Shown here piece after piece: positions 1 through 8,499 of a stretch of DNA of 64,000 nucleotides. Origin of the DNA: Piezodorus guildinii (lineage: Eukaryota; Arthropoda; Insecta; Hemiptera; Pentatomidae); NCBI GenBank assembly GCA_023052935.1, contig CM041298.1:1736001-1800000 (forward strand), in the 5' to 3' direction. The translations under genes and the position numbers were made by a program. Numbering within the stretch: position 1 is the stretch's first letter; each line of letters starts with the position of its first letter. Under the pieces are notes generated by a model, which saw only the letters and a list, made by a program, of their open reading frames with translations, was not told the origin of the DNA and searched no databases.

Positions 1-55
1 TTGAAATAGTATATTTAATCTTATTGTAAATGTATCTCTTTTTATCTATTTAGTC

Positions 56-92
56 CTGATGATGACCCACAATGGGGGTCGAAACGTCGGCA
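56..92 (+). other. Penelope-type CTGATGA...GAAACGTCGG motif
   Basis: The stretch reads CTGATGA, then a short stem-loop (GACCC pairing with GGGTC), then GAAACGTCGG. The same layout recurs six more times in the window, four of them in the arms of two long inverted-repeat insertions. CUGAUGA...GAAA is the hammerhead ribozyme core, and hammerhead motifs are known in Penelope-like retroelement ends. One extra base sits between CTGATGA and the stem, and stems I and III are not obvious, so cleavage activity is doubtful. I read it as the end of an old Penelope-like element whose rest lies outside the window or has decayed. Confidence 0.45.
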
Positions 93-171
93 GAAATTAA
101 ATGGTTGAAACTACCTAATTGTTTCATTCATCGACCGCAAACCCGGATTAATTCCTTTAACTACAAAAAAA

Positions 172-1219
172 TCTGGTGCGGTAAACACAAGACTTTCACT
201 TACCTCCGTTTTTAGAATCGATTAAAGAATTTTCAAAAACAGTAAAAGATAAAAATGAGTGAAACCATTAAAGAATTGGTTAAATGGAATTTCTATAGAA
301 ACATGCGTTTTATTAAAAGATCTATTATATTATTATCTAAAACAATCAGTTAGTTTTATCGGCTTTTTATCACTCTCTGTTAACGTTTAAGCTCTTGTGT
401 ATTAGATAATATTTTTTTCTAAAATCTTTAGCTTTCCAACGGTATATTACACATGTATATTACTGCTCTTATGTTCAAAAACGAAAAATTGAATTTAAAA
501 AATATTTTTTCAGTTTTCTCCTTTAGTTGCTTTTCAAATTTGCTCAACTTGTGTATTTAGCTGTTATTTATCAATGCTAACTAGATAATATGGTTATTTT
601 TATAAAATATACAAAATTAAAGGCATTTAAGCCCTGTCAGACTATTTTTATCAGAATGAAACCTACGTTATATTAAAGCCCATTTAATTTTACATCGATA
701 TAGCGAGTTTGATCCGACGATTTCGATCATCGTCATTCGATCATTCTGAACCGTTAATTTTTTCGAATGTACAAAATTGAAGATACTTTAGAGGAAGAAA
801 ATTCAAACTATCGGTATTTAAGCCCTGTCAGAATATTTCAATGAGAATGAAACCTACATGATATTAAAGCTCATTAAATTTTACATCGGTATAGAAAGTT
901 TATTCAAAATAAACTTTTTTTGAGAAAATCGTAAAAAACGTGCAAAATGCATGGTATAAAGTGGCTCTTCTAAGCCGAGTGTGATGAAAAAGTTTTTGTA
1001 ACATCTCGGTCGTAAAGTTATCTTAAATATAAAATTTCAGTTTCATAGAGCTTACCGTTTCCGCCCGGGAGTTACCACACACGGACACACAGACTTTTTT
1101 GCGGGACTTGGTTATTTGGATTCAGGGGACCCTGAAACGTGTATTTCCGTTCAAAACTGGAATTCGTAAATTTTAACGATCGCAATACTTTCCATTACTA
1201 TTTATAGTAAGTGGAAGTA
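172..1219 (+). mobile_element. Family H (Helentron/INE-like) element, complete copy
   Basis: This is one of more than twenty copies of a roughly 0.85-1.05 kb non-coding family that I call H. It starts TCTGGTGCGG after an A run, has ACTTTCACTTACC about 24 bases in, and ends with a hairpin followed by GTGGAAGTAA. The inverted pair ACTTTCACTTAC/GTAAGTGAAAGT is therefore asymmetric: internal at the 5' end, terminal at the 3' end. A CA-rich tract lies about 150 bases before the 3' end. Asymmetric subterminal inverted repeats, a central microsatellite and a 3' stem-loop are the layout of Drosophila INE-1/DINE-1 and other Helentron-derived elements. This copy has an internal duplication: a block containing 'aagccctgtcaga' occurs near 629 and again near 822. 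Confidence 0.6.
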
Positions 1220-2079
1220 AAAATACTTTACTAAAATATTTTAACATTGATTTTTAAGGGAGGTTGTAAATATGAGGTGTTACATGCACCAGATGTTTAT
1301 TTTGTATAAAAAAAATAAGTTGAAATCATGAAAAACTTAACTAATTTGTTTTAAAGTAATTTGCTCACTTAGGAGAAGGCAGTTTGAAACTAGTTTGAAA
1401 CGGCCTGGTAGGGAGGCTAAAAACTCGACATTGGAGCAACTATTGCAGGAATTTCTCAAGTTACACCAAGTTCCCTGAGCGAGTTCTTGGTGTTTTGTTC
1501 GGGGTGTCCTTCTAGAAGTAGCATAGTCCAGGAAACTACCTTTAAACGTAAGTTAACTCCCTCAAAATTACACACATTCAATGTGGTTGCTAATATTGTG
1601 TATTAAATTGTTTCATTTTAAGCTTTAAAGATTTCGATTTTCGAATACTTAACATCGGTTTTTGCATTATTATTTCAATTATGAACCTTTATAATGAACC
1701 AAAAAAAAAAATTATCTCCCCCCATAAAAAATTGAAGGCCAGTGTTTTAAAATGCGTAGAACCCGAATAAAGAATTTTTTTTTTTATTCGTATTTATTAC
1801 AATTTTTCATAATAGACAATAATAATAGTGCTACAGGATCTCAAAAGAATATTAAAAATTCCGTTTGTCCAAATCTCCGAAACTACTGGACTGATTTTTT
1901 AAAAATTATAATATGAAAAGCAATAAATAATTCAAAAGAAAATGGCCTATCACGATTGCTAAATTCAAAACGATATATCTCTGCTACTTCTCAACCGATT
2001 TCAATGATTCTTTTAAATTTAAAAGATCTACAAAAATGACTGAGTTATTGAATTAAATTACTTTCAATTGGCCGCCATA
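1220..2079. repeat. AT-rich spacer with family R3 repeat
   Basis: No gene is visible. About 1880-2030 matches, in inverse orientation, the segments at 6753-6945 and 55470-55640; shared words include 'tgcttttcatatta' and 'ttgaattattta'. I call this family R3. Its ends are not defined. About 1650-1780 also resembles 6345-6470 (shared 'atgcgtagaa' and 'ccgaataaag'). The part at 1380-1560 is non-repetitive within the window and shows nothing recognisable. Confidence 0.4.
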
Positions 2080-2652
2080 TTGTCAGGTTGTTTCACATGA
2101 AATGTCCGTTTTTATAGTTTTGAGATACATAAAGGATTTTGCAGGTCTCTGTTTTTTTCTTCCCGAATGTTTACATATTTAAAGTAAACAGTTATTAATC
2201 CTCTACCTTGGTATTATAAACATTAGCTTCCCAATCAATTACCCACTTTTTAGTATACCTCCAAATATGTATTCAAACTTTAACCATCCAACAGCTGAGG
2301 CCGCTAGAAATATTTGCAAGGCGTTTGGGGAAGGGAGTGTTAATGAAAGGACAATTCGCCGTTGGTTTGCTAATTTTTCAGCTGGGGATACCGATTTCGA
2401 AAACTTGCCCCGAGGAAGACCTCCGTCCGTAATAGACAACGAAAATGATGATCAAGTGAAAAGTGCGTTTTCAGATTTTGTTTCACTTCAAAGCTCAGTT
2501 TTTCATTTTGGGGATAAAAAAGTTGGTGTCACGTTAGGAAAAATGTGTAGAAAAAGAAGGTAAATACTTCTAATAAAATGATCTTGTTTTCATATCGTAT
2601 TTAATAAAAATCCTTTACCTTGAAAACGAACATTTCATGTGACACAACCCAA
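2080..2652 (+). mobile_element. Non-autonomous mariner, cecropia-like, 573 bp
   Basis: Inverted ends of about 30 bp (left TTGTCAGGTTGTTTCACATG, right end complementary to TTGGGTTGTGTCACATG) are flanked by TA at 2078-2079 and 2653-2654, as expected for a mariner. The left end carries a 3-base insertion relative to the right. It contains a shortened transposase frame. The same ends occur in the 39-bp micro-insertion at 6608. Confidence 0.8.
2267..2563 (+). pseudogene. Mariner transposase fragment: N-terminal HTH fused to C-terminus
   Basis: The 98-codon frame starts with a mariner DNA-binding region: AEAARNICKAFGEGSVNERT, then IRRWFANFSAGD and a GRPPSVIDN linker. It then jumps at about residue 65 to VKSAFSDFVSL, which belongs near the C-terminus of mariner transposases (normally about 345 residues), and drifts out of frame. 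The whole DD34D catalytic core is missing, so the product cannot catalyse transposition. It could at most bind DNA. It lies centrally in the element between the two inverted ends. Confidence 0.75.
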
Positions 2653-2782
2653 TAGTATCAGTTAAGGTTTAGTACCTGCTTCCACGATATGGCGAGGCAT
2701 TTATGAGACCTTCTGTATATCTGCGTTAATTTTATCAGTAACTATAATACATACAATTTCCCTATCGGTAAATCAGTTACTT

Positions 2783-3415
2783 AGAATAGAATAGAAAAAA
2801 AATTTATTCTGGGACTAGGTCCTAAATGGTCATTTGGGATGACAGAGGGTATAGAAAAAGTTGGGATTTGAATGAGGATAAAGAGGCAGCATGGCGGATA
2901 TGGATAGGTAGAGAATTCCAGAGTGTGGCAAAGCGAACAATAAAGGAACGATCAAAAGTTTTAATTCTGTGGTTAGGAAAGTAAAGGTCAGAATGTCGCG
3001 ATCGAGTTTCAAGCAAGTGGACTGAGGATTTAAATTGAAGGAGACTGTAGATGTAGGAAGGATGCTGGGAGTTAATAGTTTAGTCGAGGTATGATCCAAG
3101 GAAATATTGTCTGCGGGTTGAGGGGAGGAGCCACTTTAATTTACCGTATAAGTGGGTAACATGAGACCTCCGTGATGTACCGAAGACAAATCTTAAGAAA
3201 ATGTTCATAATGCGCTTTAGACACATCACAACAATAGTCAAAGTGGGGGGAAATAAGTGAGGATACGAGGAGCTTACGAGTGGATAGGGGAAGGAGATGA
3301 CGGGAGCGATGGAAAAATTTAAGAGTACTAGTTGTTCTTCGGGAGATTTTGGCAATATGTGGTTTCCAGGAGAGTGATTGGTCGATGGTGATACTTAGTT
3401 ATCATTTTCCGGATA
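2783..3415 (-). mobile_element. CR1-like LINE, 3' end (RT C-terminus and 3' UTR)
   Basis: Read on the minus strand, the frame ending at 2822 gives RSRHSDLYFPNHRIKTFDRS, then FATLWNSLPIHIRHAASLSS and FKSQLFLYPLSS. This is the usual C-terminal signature of CR1-like LINE reverse transcriptases (R/KTxxxxxSF, WNSLP, SFKxxL). The 3' end is marked by 'cccagaataaa' and an A/T tail at 2783-2800. The upstream part (3080-3400) is coding-like but frameshifted. The same 3' end recurs at 12857, 23771 and 30149. The element is 5'-truncated and dead. Confidence 0.6.
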
Positions 3416-3905
3416 ATTCAATATTTATTATTTTATTTCAGCCTTTTTATTTTATTTTCTTTTTTTTCAGTGAAGTCCAAAAATAATAGAGAACAATTTT
3501 GGTATAGACTACCTTGAACCTACCTAGCAATTTAAATTTACACAAATTTCCAATTCCATGAGCGCTCGCCCTAGTTAAGAGCTGCCTCCATTAAAGCTGT
3601 TAAATGCAACTGTTTTTTTTTTTCCTTTTTTTACCTTCCTCTTTCAGGATCAATGGCGGATCCAGGGGGATTTTGTTTTGGTGAGGAAAAAAAAAAGAAG
3701 AATTGTAACTCGTATAAAATAGAGTTTGTATTGTTAGATATCTTCTCCATATACCTACATTTATTTTTTTTAAATTATTTGCGGCTTTTCGGTTAAAAAA
3801 CACTAATTATATTTCTCTCTGTCTTCAAAAATAACTGAATTATTGAATTAAATCACTATTAATCGGCTGCTATTATAAAAATAACCAGCTCATATCAACG
3901 ACTAG

Positions 3906-3910
<5 letters not shown>
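3416..3910. other. AT-rich spacer with possible hAT terminus
   Basis: No gene is visible. At 3652 the sequence CAATGGCGGATCCAGGGGG resembles the terminal inverted repeat of some hAT transposons, but I see no partner end or 8-bp duplication. About 3820-3900 shares a short stretch ('tgaattattgaattaaat') with the R3-containing region near 2040. Confidence 0.3.

Positions 3911-3952
<42 letters not shown>
3911..3952. repeat. (TA)n microsatellite
   Basis: A pure TA tract of about 21 units abuts the left end of the mariner at 3953. Confidence 0.95.
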
Positions 3953-3953
<1 letters not shown>

Positions 3954-4637
3954 GAGGCATGTTATTTAAGTAAGTACCGTTTTGGAATTAAAAAAAGACG
4001 TGCAAAGATATCGCAATAATTTTATTTTTACATGAAAGCCTGTACCTTAATCTACTTTTCTACATAATTTCTATGAATTTTGAGGCACTTGTCATAACGC
4101 GGCACCAGTTTTTGAATACCCTCCTCAAAAAATTCTGCCGTCTGACTTGTTAACCACTGCATCACAAATGTTTTGACTCCTTCATCGTCTTGCGTGCAAT
4201 CCAAAAAGACGTGGCAAGTTGAGTGAGGGTATTGTTTTGCTGCATGACAATGCCCGTCCCCATGTGGGCAATCGGACCAAACATCTCTTCAAATCATTTA
4301 AATGGGAAACTCTAGATCATCCTCCATACAGCCCTGAGCTGGCGCCCAGCGACTACCATTTGTTCCAGCACTTGAAGAAACATCTGGGCGATCGGCGTCT
4401 TCAAGACGACAAGGAAGTCAAAAATTTGTGATGCAGTGGTTAACAAGTCAGGCGGCAGAATATTTTGAGGAGGGGATTCAAAAGCTGGTGCCGCGTCATG
4501 ACAAGTGCCTCAAAATTCATGGAAATTATGTAGAAAAGTAGATTAAGGTACAGTCCTTCATGTAAAAATAAAAGTATTGCGATATCTTTGCTCGTCTTTT
4601 TTTAAATTCCAAAACGGTACTTATTAAAAAATGTCTC

Positions 4638-4638
<1 letters not shown>
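3953..4638 (+). mobile_element. Fold-back mariner derivative with ~240-bp inverted arms
   Basis: The outer ends read CGAGGCATGTTATTTAAGTA on the left, and the complement of CGAGACATTTTTTAATAAGT on the right. The left arm, 3953-4192, is an inverted copy of the right arm, 4402-4638. The right arm is the normal 3' end of the transposase gene plus its 3' UTR, so the left half of the transposon has been replaced by an inverted copy of its right end. The centre, 4193-4401, keeps the second and third catalytic aspartates. Both sides are (TA)n tracts, so the TA target duplication cannot be resolved. Sister copies with normal 5' ends are at 52529 and 62065. Confidence 0.8.
4219..4431 (+). pseudogene. 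Mariner transposase catalytic fragment (DD34D)
   Basis: Seventy codons contain LLHDNARPH (second catalytic D), then HPPYSPELAPSDYHLFQHLK with the third D 34 residues later, the DD34D spacing of mariner. YSPEL stands in for the usual YSPDL. The N-terminal HTH domains and the first catalytic D are missing. After DDKEVKNL a stop interrupts, although out-of-frame homology continues towards 4530. It is inactive. Confidence 0.8.

Positions 4639-4640
<2 letters not shown>

Positions 4641-4724
<84 letters not shown>
4641..4724. repeat. (TA)n microsatellite
   Basis: A pure TA tract of about 42 units lies directly after the right end of the fold-back mariner. Any open frame here (poly Tyr-Ile) is an artefact. 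Confidence 0.95.
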
Positions 4725-4728
<4 letters not shown>

Positions 4729-5468
4729 CTCTGACAGATAACATTTATAAGGCAGCCTGTATATTCCACCTCTAGCTAAGTAAATTTACTGAATGTTAGT
4801 TTCCTTCTGATGTCTTGGAGAGGTTGGGTAGAACGCAATGCCCTTGGAGAGACGCTGGGGTATTCCCCATTGACGACCGAAGAACGTCGGGAGACCAAAT
4901 ACATCTCATATCCTTCCTCTTAGATATTATTAGGAATAAAAGTAAAAAGGATATTATCTTGATTATAAAAAAATCAGGTGCAGGCAACACATGACTTTAG
5001 ATTACCTTGGTTGTGAAAATTATTTTAAGGGACTAATCCTAAAGGTACATTCTATTCAGACATGAGGCTTCAAGGTGTAAGCACCTACTCACCTTAGTTA
5101 ATATTGTTCTTTGCACCTGAAGATGGCATTTTAGCTGAATGGGGAATTAATATTTCTGTGGTGGTCGTCAGAAACTAGATAACTCGAGTTATATAAAAAA
5201 TGAGTTAACTTCACGTATCGCTCTCTCAGACATTTTCTTACGTCGTGTTAAATTGGTTAAAGAAATATTTTGATGGAAGAAATTGTAGGTTTAAAGAAAG
5301 CTAAAATAACTCTATTTTGGTATTACGTAAAACTTAAAGTAAAGTCGCTCACCTGTAAAATGAAATATTTTGCCTTAACCACTTATTCACGACCGTCACA
5401 GATTTAATAAAAGAGTGGTGAAGTTTTATATCATCATCCAATTTTATTCAATGCTAACAAGATAATAG
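4725..5468. other. Spacer with decayed H fragments
   Basis: No gene is visible. About 4969-5040 (TCAGGTGCAGGCAACACATG and following) is a diverged 5' end of family H in plus orientation. About 5395-5468 resembles H interior in minus orientation and runs into the SINE at 5469. Confidence 0.4.
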
Positions 5469-5551
5469 TGGTCACCTGAGCATAGTGGCTAGCATAACAG
5501 CCTTCTATAACCCAGGTCACAGGTTTAAATCTTCAGGTGGCTCTTTTAAAC
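5469..5551 (+). mobile_element. SINE1 fragment (tRNA-like head)
   Basis: GGTCACCTGAGCATAGTGG, 'ctagcataacagcc' and 'aggtttaaatcttcaggtgg' match the 5' tRNA-like head of the SINE1 family, with a mutated B box. The body is missing. Sequence after 5552 is the reversed 5' end of an H element ('gaggtaagtaaaagtcgtgc'). Confidence 0.65.
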
Positions 5552-5765
5552 GATTTTGACACAAGAGGTAAGTAAAAGTCGTGCGTTGCCACCACCAGAT
5601 TTTTTTATTTTTTTATATAGATGTTTACAATAGTACTTAAATAATGACATCTAGTAAATCTAAGAAACATATTGAACAATGTAATTATTTTATGTAAAAA
5701 TATTAACTTATACACAGCTTGTAAATTTTAATAAAGAGTCATGAAAAGCCGAAAAAACTGATTGT

Positions 5766-6048
5766 GGGGTTACCTGCAGCAGGATGGTTAGCATAACAGC
5801 CTTCTATGCCAAAGGTCCTTGGTTCAAACCCGCAGGTGGCCCTAGGATTTTTAATGGCAGTGAAAATTCCTTAGTTATGCCGTCCTTCGAAGGGGACGTT
5901 AAAAGGTGGTCCCGAGCCTGTGCGATGTCAGGTATTCGTTAAAGATTCCTATCATATTAAACCTGGATAGGCAAAAATTAGGACTCCCACTGTAGCATCG
6001 TCCGATTAGCCATAGTAGCATAAAGTGACCTTAAATAAATAAACAAGG
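5766..6048 (+). mobile_element. SINE1, near full length
   Basis: This is a short retroposon with no coding capacity, expected to be transcribed by RNA polymerase III and mobilised by a LINE. The A-box region is GCAGGATGGTTAGCATAAC and the B box is GGTTCAAACCC. The body contains TTATGCCGTCCTTCGAAGGG, GGTGGTCCCGAGCCTGTGCG, AAACCTGGATAGGC and a tail CTTAAATAAATAAAC. Copy 7108-7287 retains TAGTGTAGTGGTTATCAC, which matches the 5' arm of eukaryotic tRNA-Val, so the head is probably tRNA-Val-derived. At least ten copies or fragments are in this window. Confidence 0.8.
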
Positions 6049-6084
6049 AATATATTAAGGTAATATAGTAATAATTTAGAACTT

Positions 6085-6250
6085 AACTTAAACTAAAGGT
6101 ACTTAAGAGGAAAATTTTTAGAAATTAGGCATTAAACTCCTGCTAGACTATTTTAATCAATGAAATCTAAATGATATTTAAGCCCATTAAATCTTGTAAT
6201 TAATATTATTATTTTTATTTTTGAATATATGTTTGGGAAATTCGTAAAAA
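6085..6250 (+). repeat. Family H interior fragment
   Basis: Diverged H interior: 'aaaggtacttaagaggaaaa', 'aaactcctgctagactattt' and 'atgatatttaagcccattaa' correspond to the conserved middle of complete copies. Confidence 0.5.
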
Positions 6251-6524
6251 TGTGAAAATGCTGTTGCTATCCTAGTTCATTGATTTTAGTAAAAAAACAT
6301 CTGAGATATAATTTTATATTTGAAAAATATATATATTTATTTGCTCCTTTTGGTTTATTATTTTAATAAGGAACCTTTGTAATCGACTAAAAAAAAACAT
6401 TACCCCACGCTCAAAATTCTAGAGCTTACGTTTCAAGATGCGTAGAATCCGAATAAAGGATAAAAAATAATCCGTTTGTCAGCTGTCTGCCAATTTTAGT
6501 GCTTTTTTATAGAGTTATTTAGCT

Positions 6525-6692
6525 ATGCTGTCCTTCGGAGGGGACGTTAAAAGGTGGTCCCGAGCTTGTGCCATGTCAGGTACTCGTTAAAGATCCCTAT
6601 CCTAATATTGGGTTGTGTCACGGACATTTCATGTGAAACAACCCAATAAAACCTGGTCGTCCGATTAGTCTCTGCAGCATAAAGTGACGTCA
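6525..6692 (+). mobile_element. SINE1 3' part with a micro-mariner insertion
   Basis: It begins in the body (ATGCTGTCCTTCGGAGGGGA) and continues to the tail. It lacks the tRNA head and the stretch between AAAACCTGG and TCGTCCGATTAG. At 6606-6648 it is interrupted by a 39-bp insertion with TA on both sides; removing insert and one TA restores the sequence of the other SINE1 copies. Confidence 0.75.
6608..6646. mobile_element. 39-bp mariner micro-insertion
   Basis: The insert begins TTGGGTTGTGTCA and ends CATGTGAAACAACCCAA. These are the terminal inverted repeats of the mariner at 2080-2652 and almost nothing else. It is flanked by TA at 6606-6607 and 6647-6648. Other SINE1 copies show the empty site CCTAATAAAACCTGG, so this is a real insertion with the mariner target duplication. 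Confidence 0.8.
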
Positions 6693-6752
6693 AATAAAAA
6701 ATAATACAAAAAAAAAGAGAGAGAGAGAATTAAATTTTCGACAAAATTAAAT

Positions 6753-6945
6753 AATACTCATTGAAATTGGTTAACAACTAGCTGAGATATTGCGTTTTGA
6801 AATCAGCGGTAGTGATATGATATTATCCTTTGAATTATTGCTTTTCATATTACTTAATTGTCTATCAACAGCTATATATACAGTTATACCCTAATATTGT
6901 TATTTGGAAATAATAAAACATTGTGTAATAATTTGCAGCGTTTGT
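6753..6945 (+). repeat. Family R3 interspersed repeat
   Basis: Positions 6826-6942 are highly similar to 55502-55633; shared words include 'cagttataccctaatattgt' and 'tatttggaaataat'. The earlier part matches 1880-2030 in reverse. No ends, coding capacity or class can be assigned. From 7000 to 7107 the sequence resembles reversed H interior. Confidence 0.5.
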
Positions 6946-7107
6946 TTCATTACTATATGCCTATGATTTTATAGCAACTTATGTTTTACCAAAATCGACG
7001 TCCCTGAATCGCAACTTTAAATCGTGCATTTTGCATATTTTCATGATTTTTCCCGAAAACCGCTCCAGCGATTTTAATAACACTCTCAATATCCAAAATC
7101 GAATTGG

Positions 7108-7287
7108 AGGGGTCACCAATAGTGTAGTGGTTATCACAACAGCCTTCTATCACCAATTTCTCGTGTTCAAACCCGGCTAATAGCCTAAGAATTTTTAAAA
7201 AATCCTTGATTATGCCGCTCTTTAGAGGTTTCGTAAAATAGTGGTCTGATTAGGCAGCTACAATAGCCATAAAGAAACAAACAAAAA
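7108..7287 (+). mobile_element. SINE1, diverged copy
   Basis: The head has TAGTGTAGTGGTTATCAC (A-box region, tRNA-Val-like) and a degenerate B box 'gttcaaacccggc'. The body is shortened ('attatgccgctctttagagg') and the tail ends 'aaagaaacaaac'. It shows the tRNA origin of the family best. Confidence 0.65.
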
Positions 7288-7627
7288 TAATGCTTGATGT
7301 TATAATACACCTTTAATAATTATAATCACACTTTCTCCCTTTCCTGTTACTATCGTGAGAGTGCTTCCAATTACTTTCACGTGCTTCTATCTTGCCCTGG
7401 CGCAGTTTTATGATGAACGATAGTACTTTCAAGTACTACCATACGTACTGTCATATGCAGGACCCGGCTATAGGACATGGAGGCTGCTAACTGCCACGAG
7501 AGTGCTACTATCGCAGTGTAGGCTAAGGCCCCTGCAAGGTACTGCGGCGGTGTGCAGTGGCGGTACAGCTATTGATTTGCAAGCAGCTCCCCCTGCTCAC
7601 TAACTCTACTCAGTCCTCCTCTCTATA

Positions 7628-7630
<3 letters not shown>
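7288..7630. other. Unassigned, GC-richer spacer
   Basis: No gene is recognised. The segment 7340-7560 is richer in GC than its surroundings and repeats motifs such as 'actatcg' and 'gagagtgct' on both strands. CAGTGGCGGTAC at 7555 is weakly hAT-end-like. Nothing firm can be called. Confidence 0.2.

Positions 7631-7698
<68 letters not shown>
7631..7698. repeat. (TA)n microsatellite
   Basis: A TA tract of about 34 units; the open frame through it is low-complexity and not a gene. Confidence 0.95.
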
Positions 7699-7701
<3 letters not shown>

Positions 7702-7880
7702 TTCTAATAATAATATCAAATAATAATAATAGTAATAACTATAATTATTATAAGTTTTATTAAAGAAGTAGGGTTTGGTAAACATAAATTTAATATTTAA
7801 AAAAACAAACAGTCCTAGTGGCGGTCAGAGAAAGAAAAACAATGAAAAAGTCTAAACTATTTATTGTTTTGTATGAAGGA

Positions 7881-8274
7881 CAATTGAGACTTTGATTTCC
7901 AAAAGGTACTATATCCATTCTAGGAAATTTTACAGGAAGAGCGAAAATCTCTCATTACTATATTATTAAACTAGCTAATTTCGGTCTTTTTGCCTTAAAA
8001 TTTAGAATTATTTTTTTACTTTTATAACAACATCATATTAAAGTTATGAAATGAATTTTTTTAGAATGATTTGGAACGGAAATAAGTTCGTGATTATTAC
8101 TTTTAGAAAAATACCGCATTTCTAAATTGCGTTTTTTATGGACTTGAGAATTCATTAGATAACACCAAATAGAATGTTTATATAGAACTAAATGATGAGA
8201 ATACAAATATGTAAAAAAATCAATTTCGTAAAAAAATTTCCTTTAGTACCTTTTGGAAATCAACGTCTCAATTG
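7881..8274. mobile_element. MITE with ~30-bp TIRs (family M)
   Basis: It begins CAATTGAGACTTTGATTTCC then AAAAGGTACT, and ends AGTACCTTTTGG then AAATCAACGTCTCAATTG, giving terminal inverted repeats of about 30 bp around a 394-bp AT-rich core with no coding capacity. A second copy (21322-21695) lacks the right TIR, and a third fragment is at 61493-61552. Target duplication is unclear, so the superfamily cannot be set. Confidence 0.75.
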
Positions 8275-8499
8275 TATGCTTCAGGTGATTTAAAAAAAAA
8301 AAATTAGGAAATAGAGACTAACAATTTTTTAACTAACGTTTCGACTCATGTTGTCCCTTTCCGCAAAGTAGAGGAATTAAATTAATTTCTTTATATATTT
8401 TTTCACTACATTTGGCTAACAAAATCCCCGATAGGCAGTCTAAAAATCAAGTAATTTTAAATATTTAATAAATTTCATGAGATAGGTTGCCGTTTTTTA

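Noticed and set aside
172..1219. Family H as a classical TIR transposon (MITE)
   Set aside because: The inverted words are not at equal distance from the ends (24 bp in at 5', terminal at 3') and no target duplication is evident, so a Helentron-like plan fits better.
4526..4744. Open frames rich in Tyr-Ile repeats
   Set aside because: They are translations of (TA)n microsatellites, as also at 7557, 49626, 52027, 53201 and 55209. No gene evidence.
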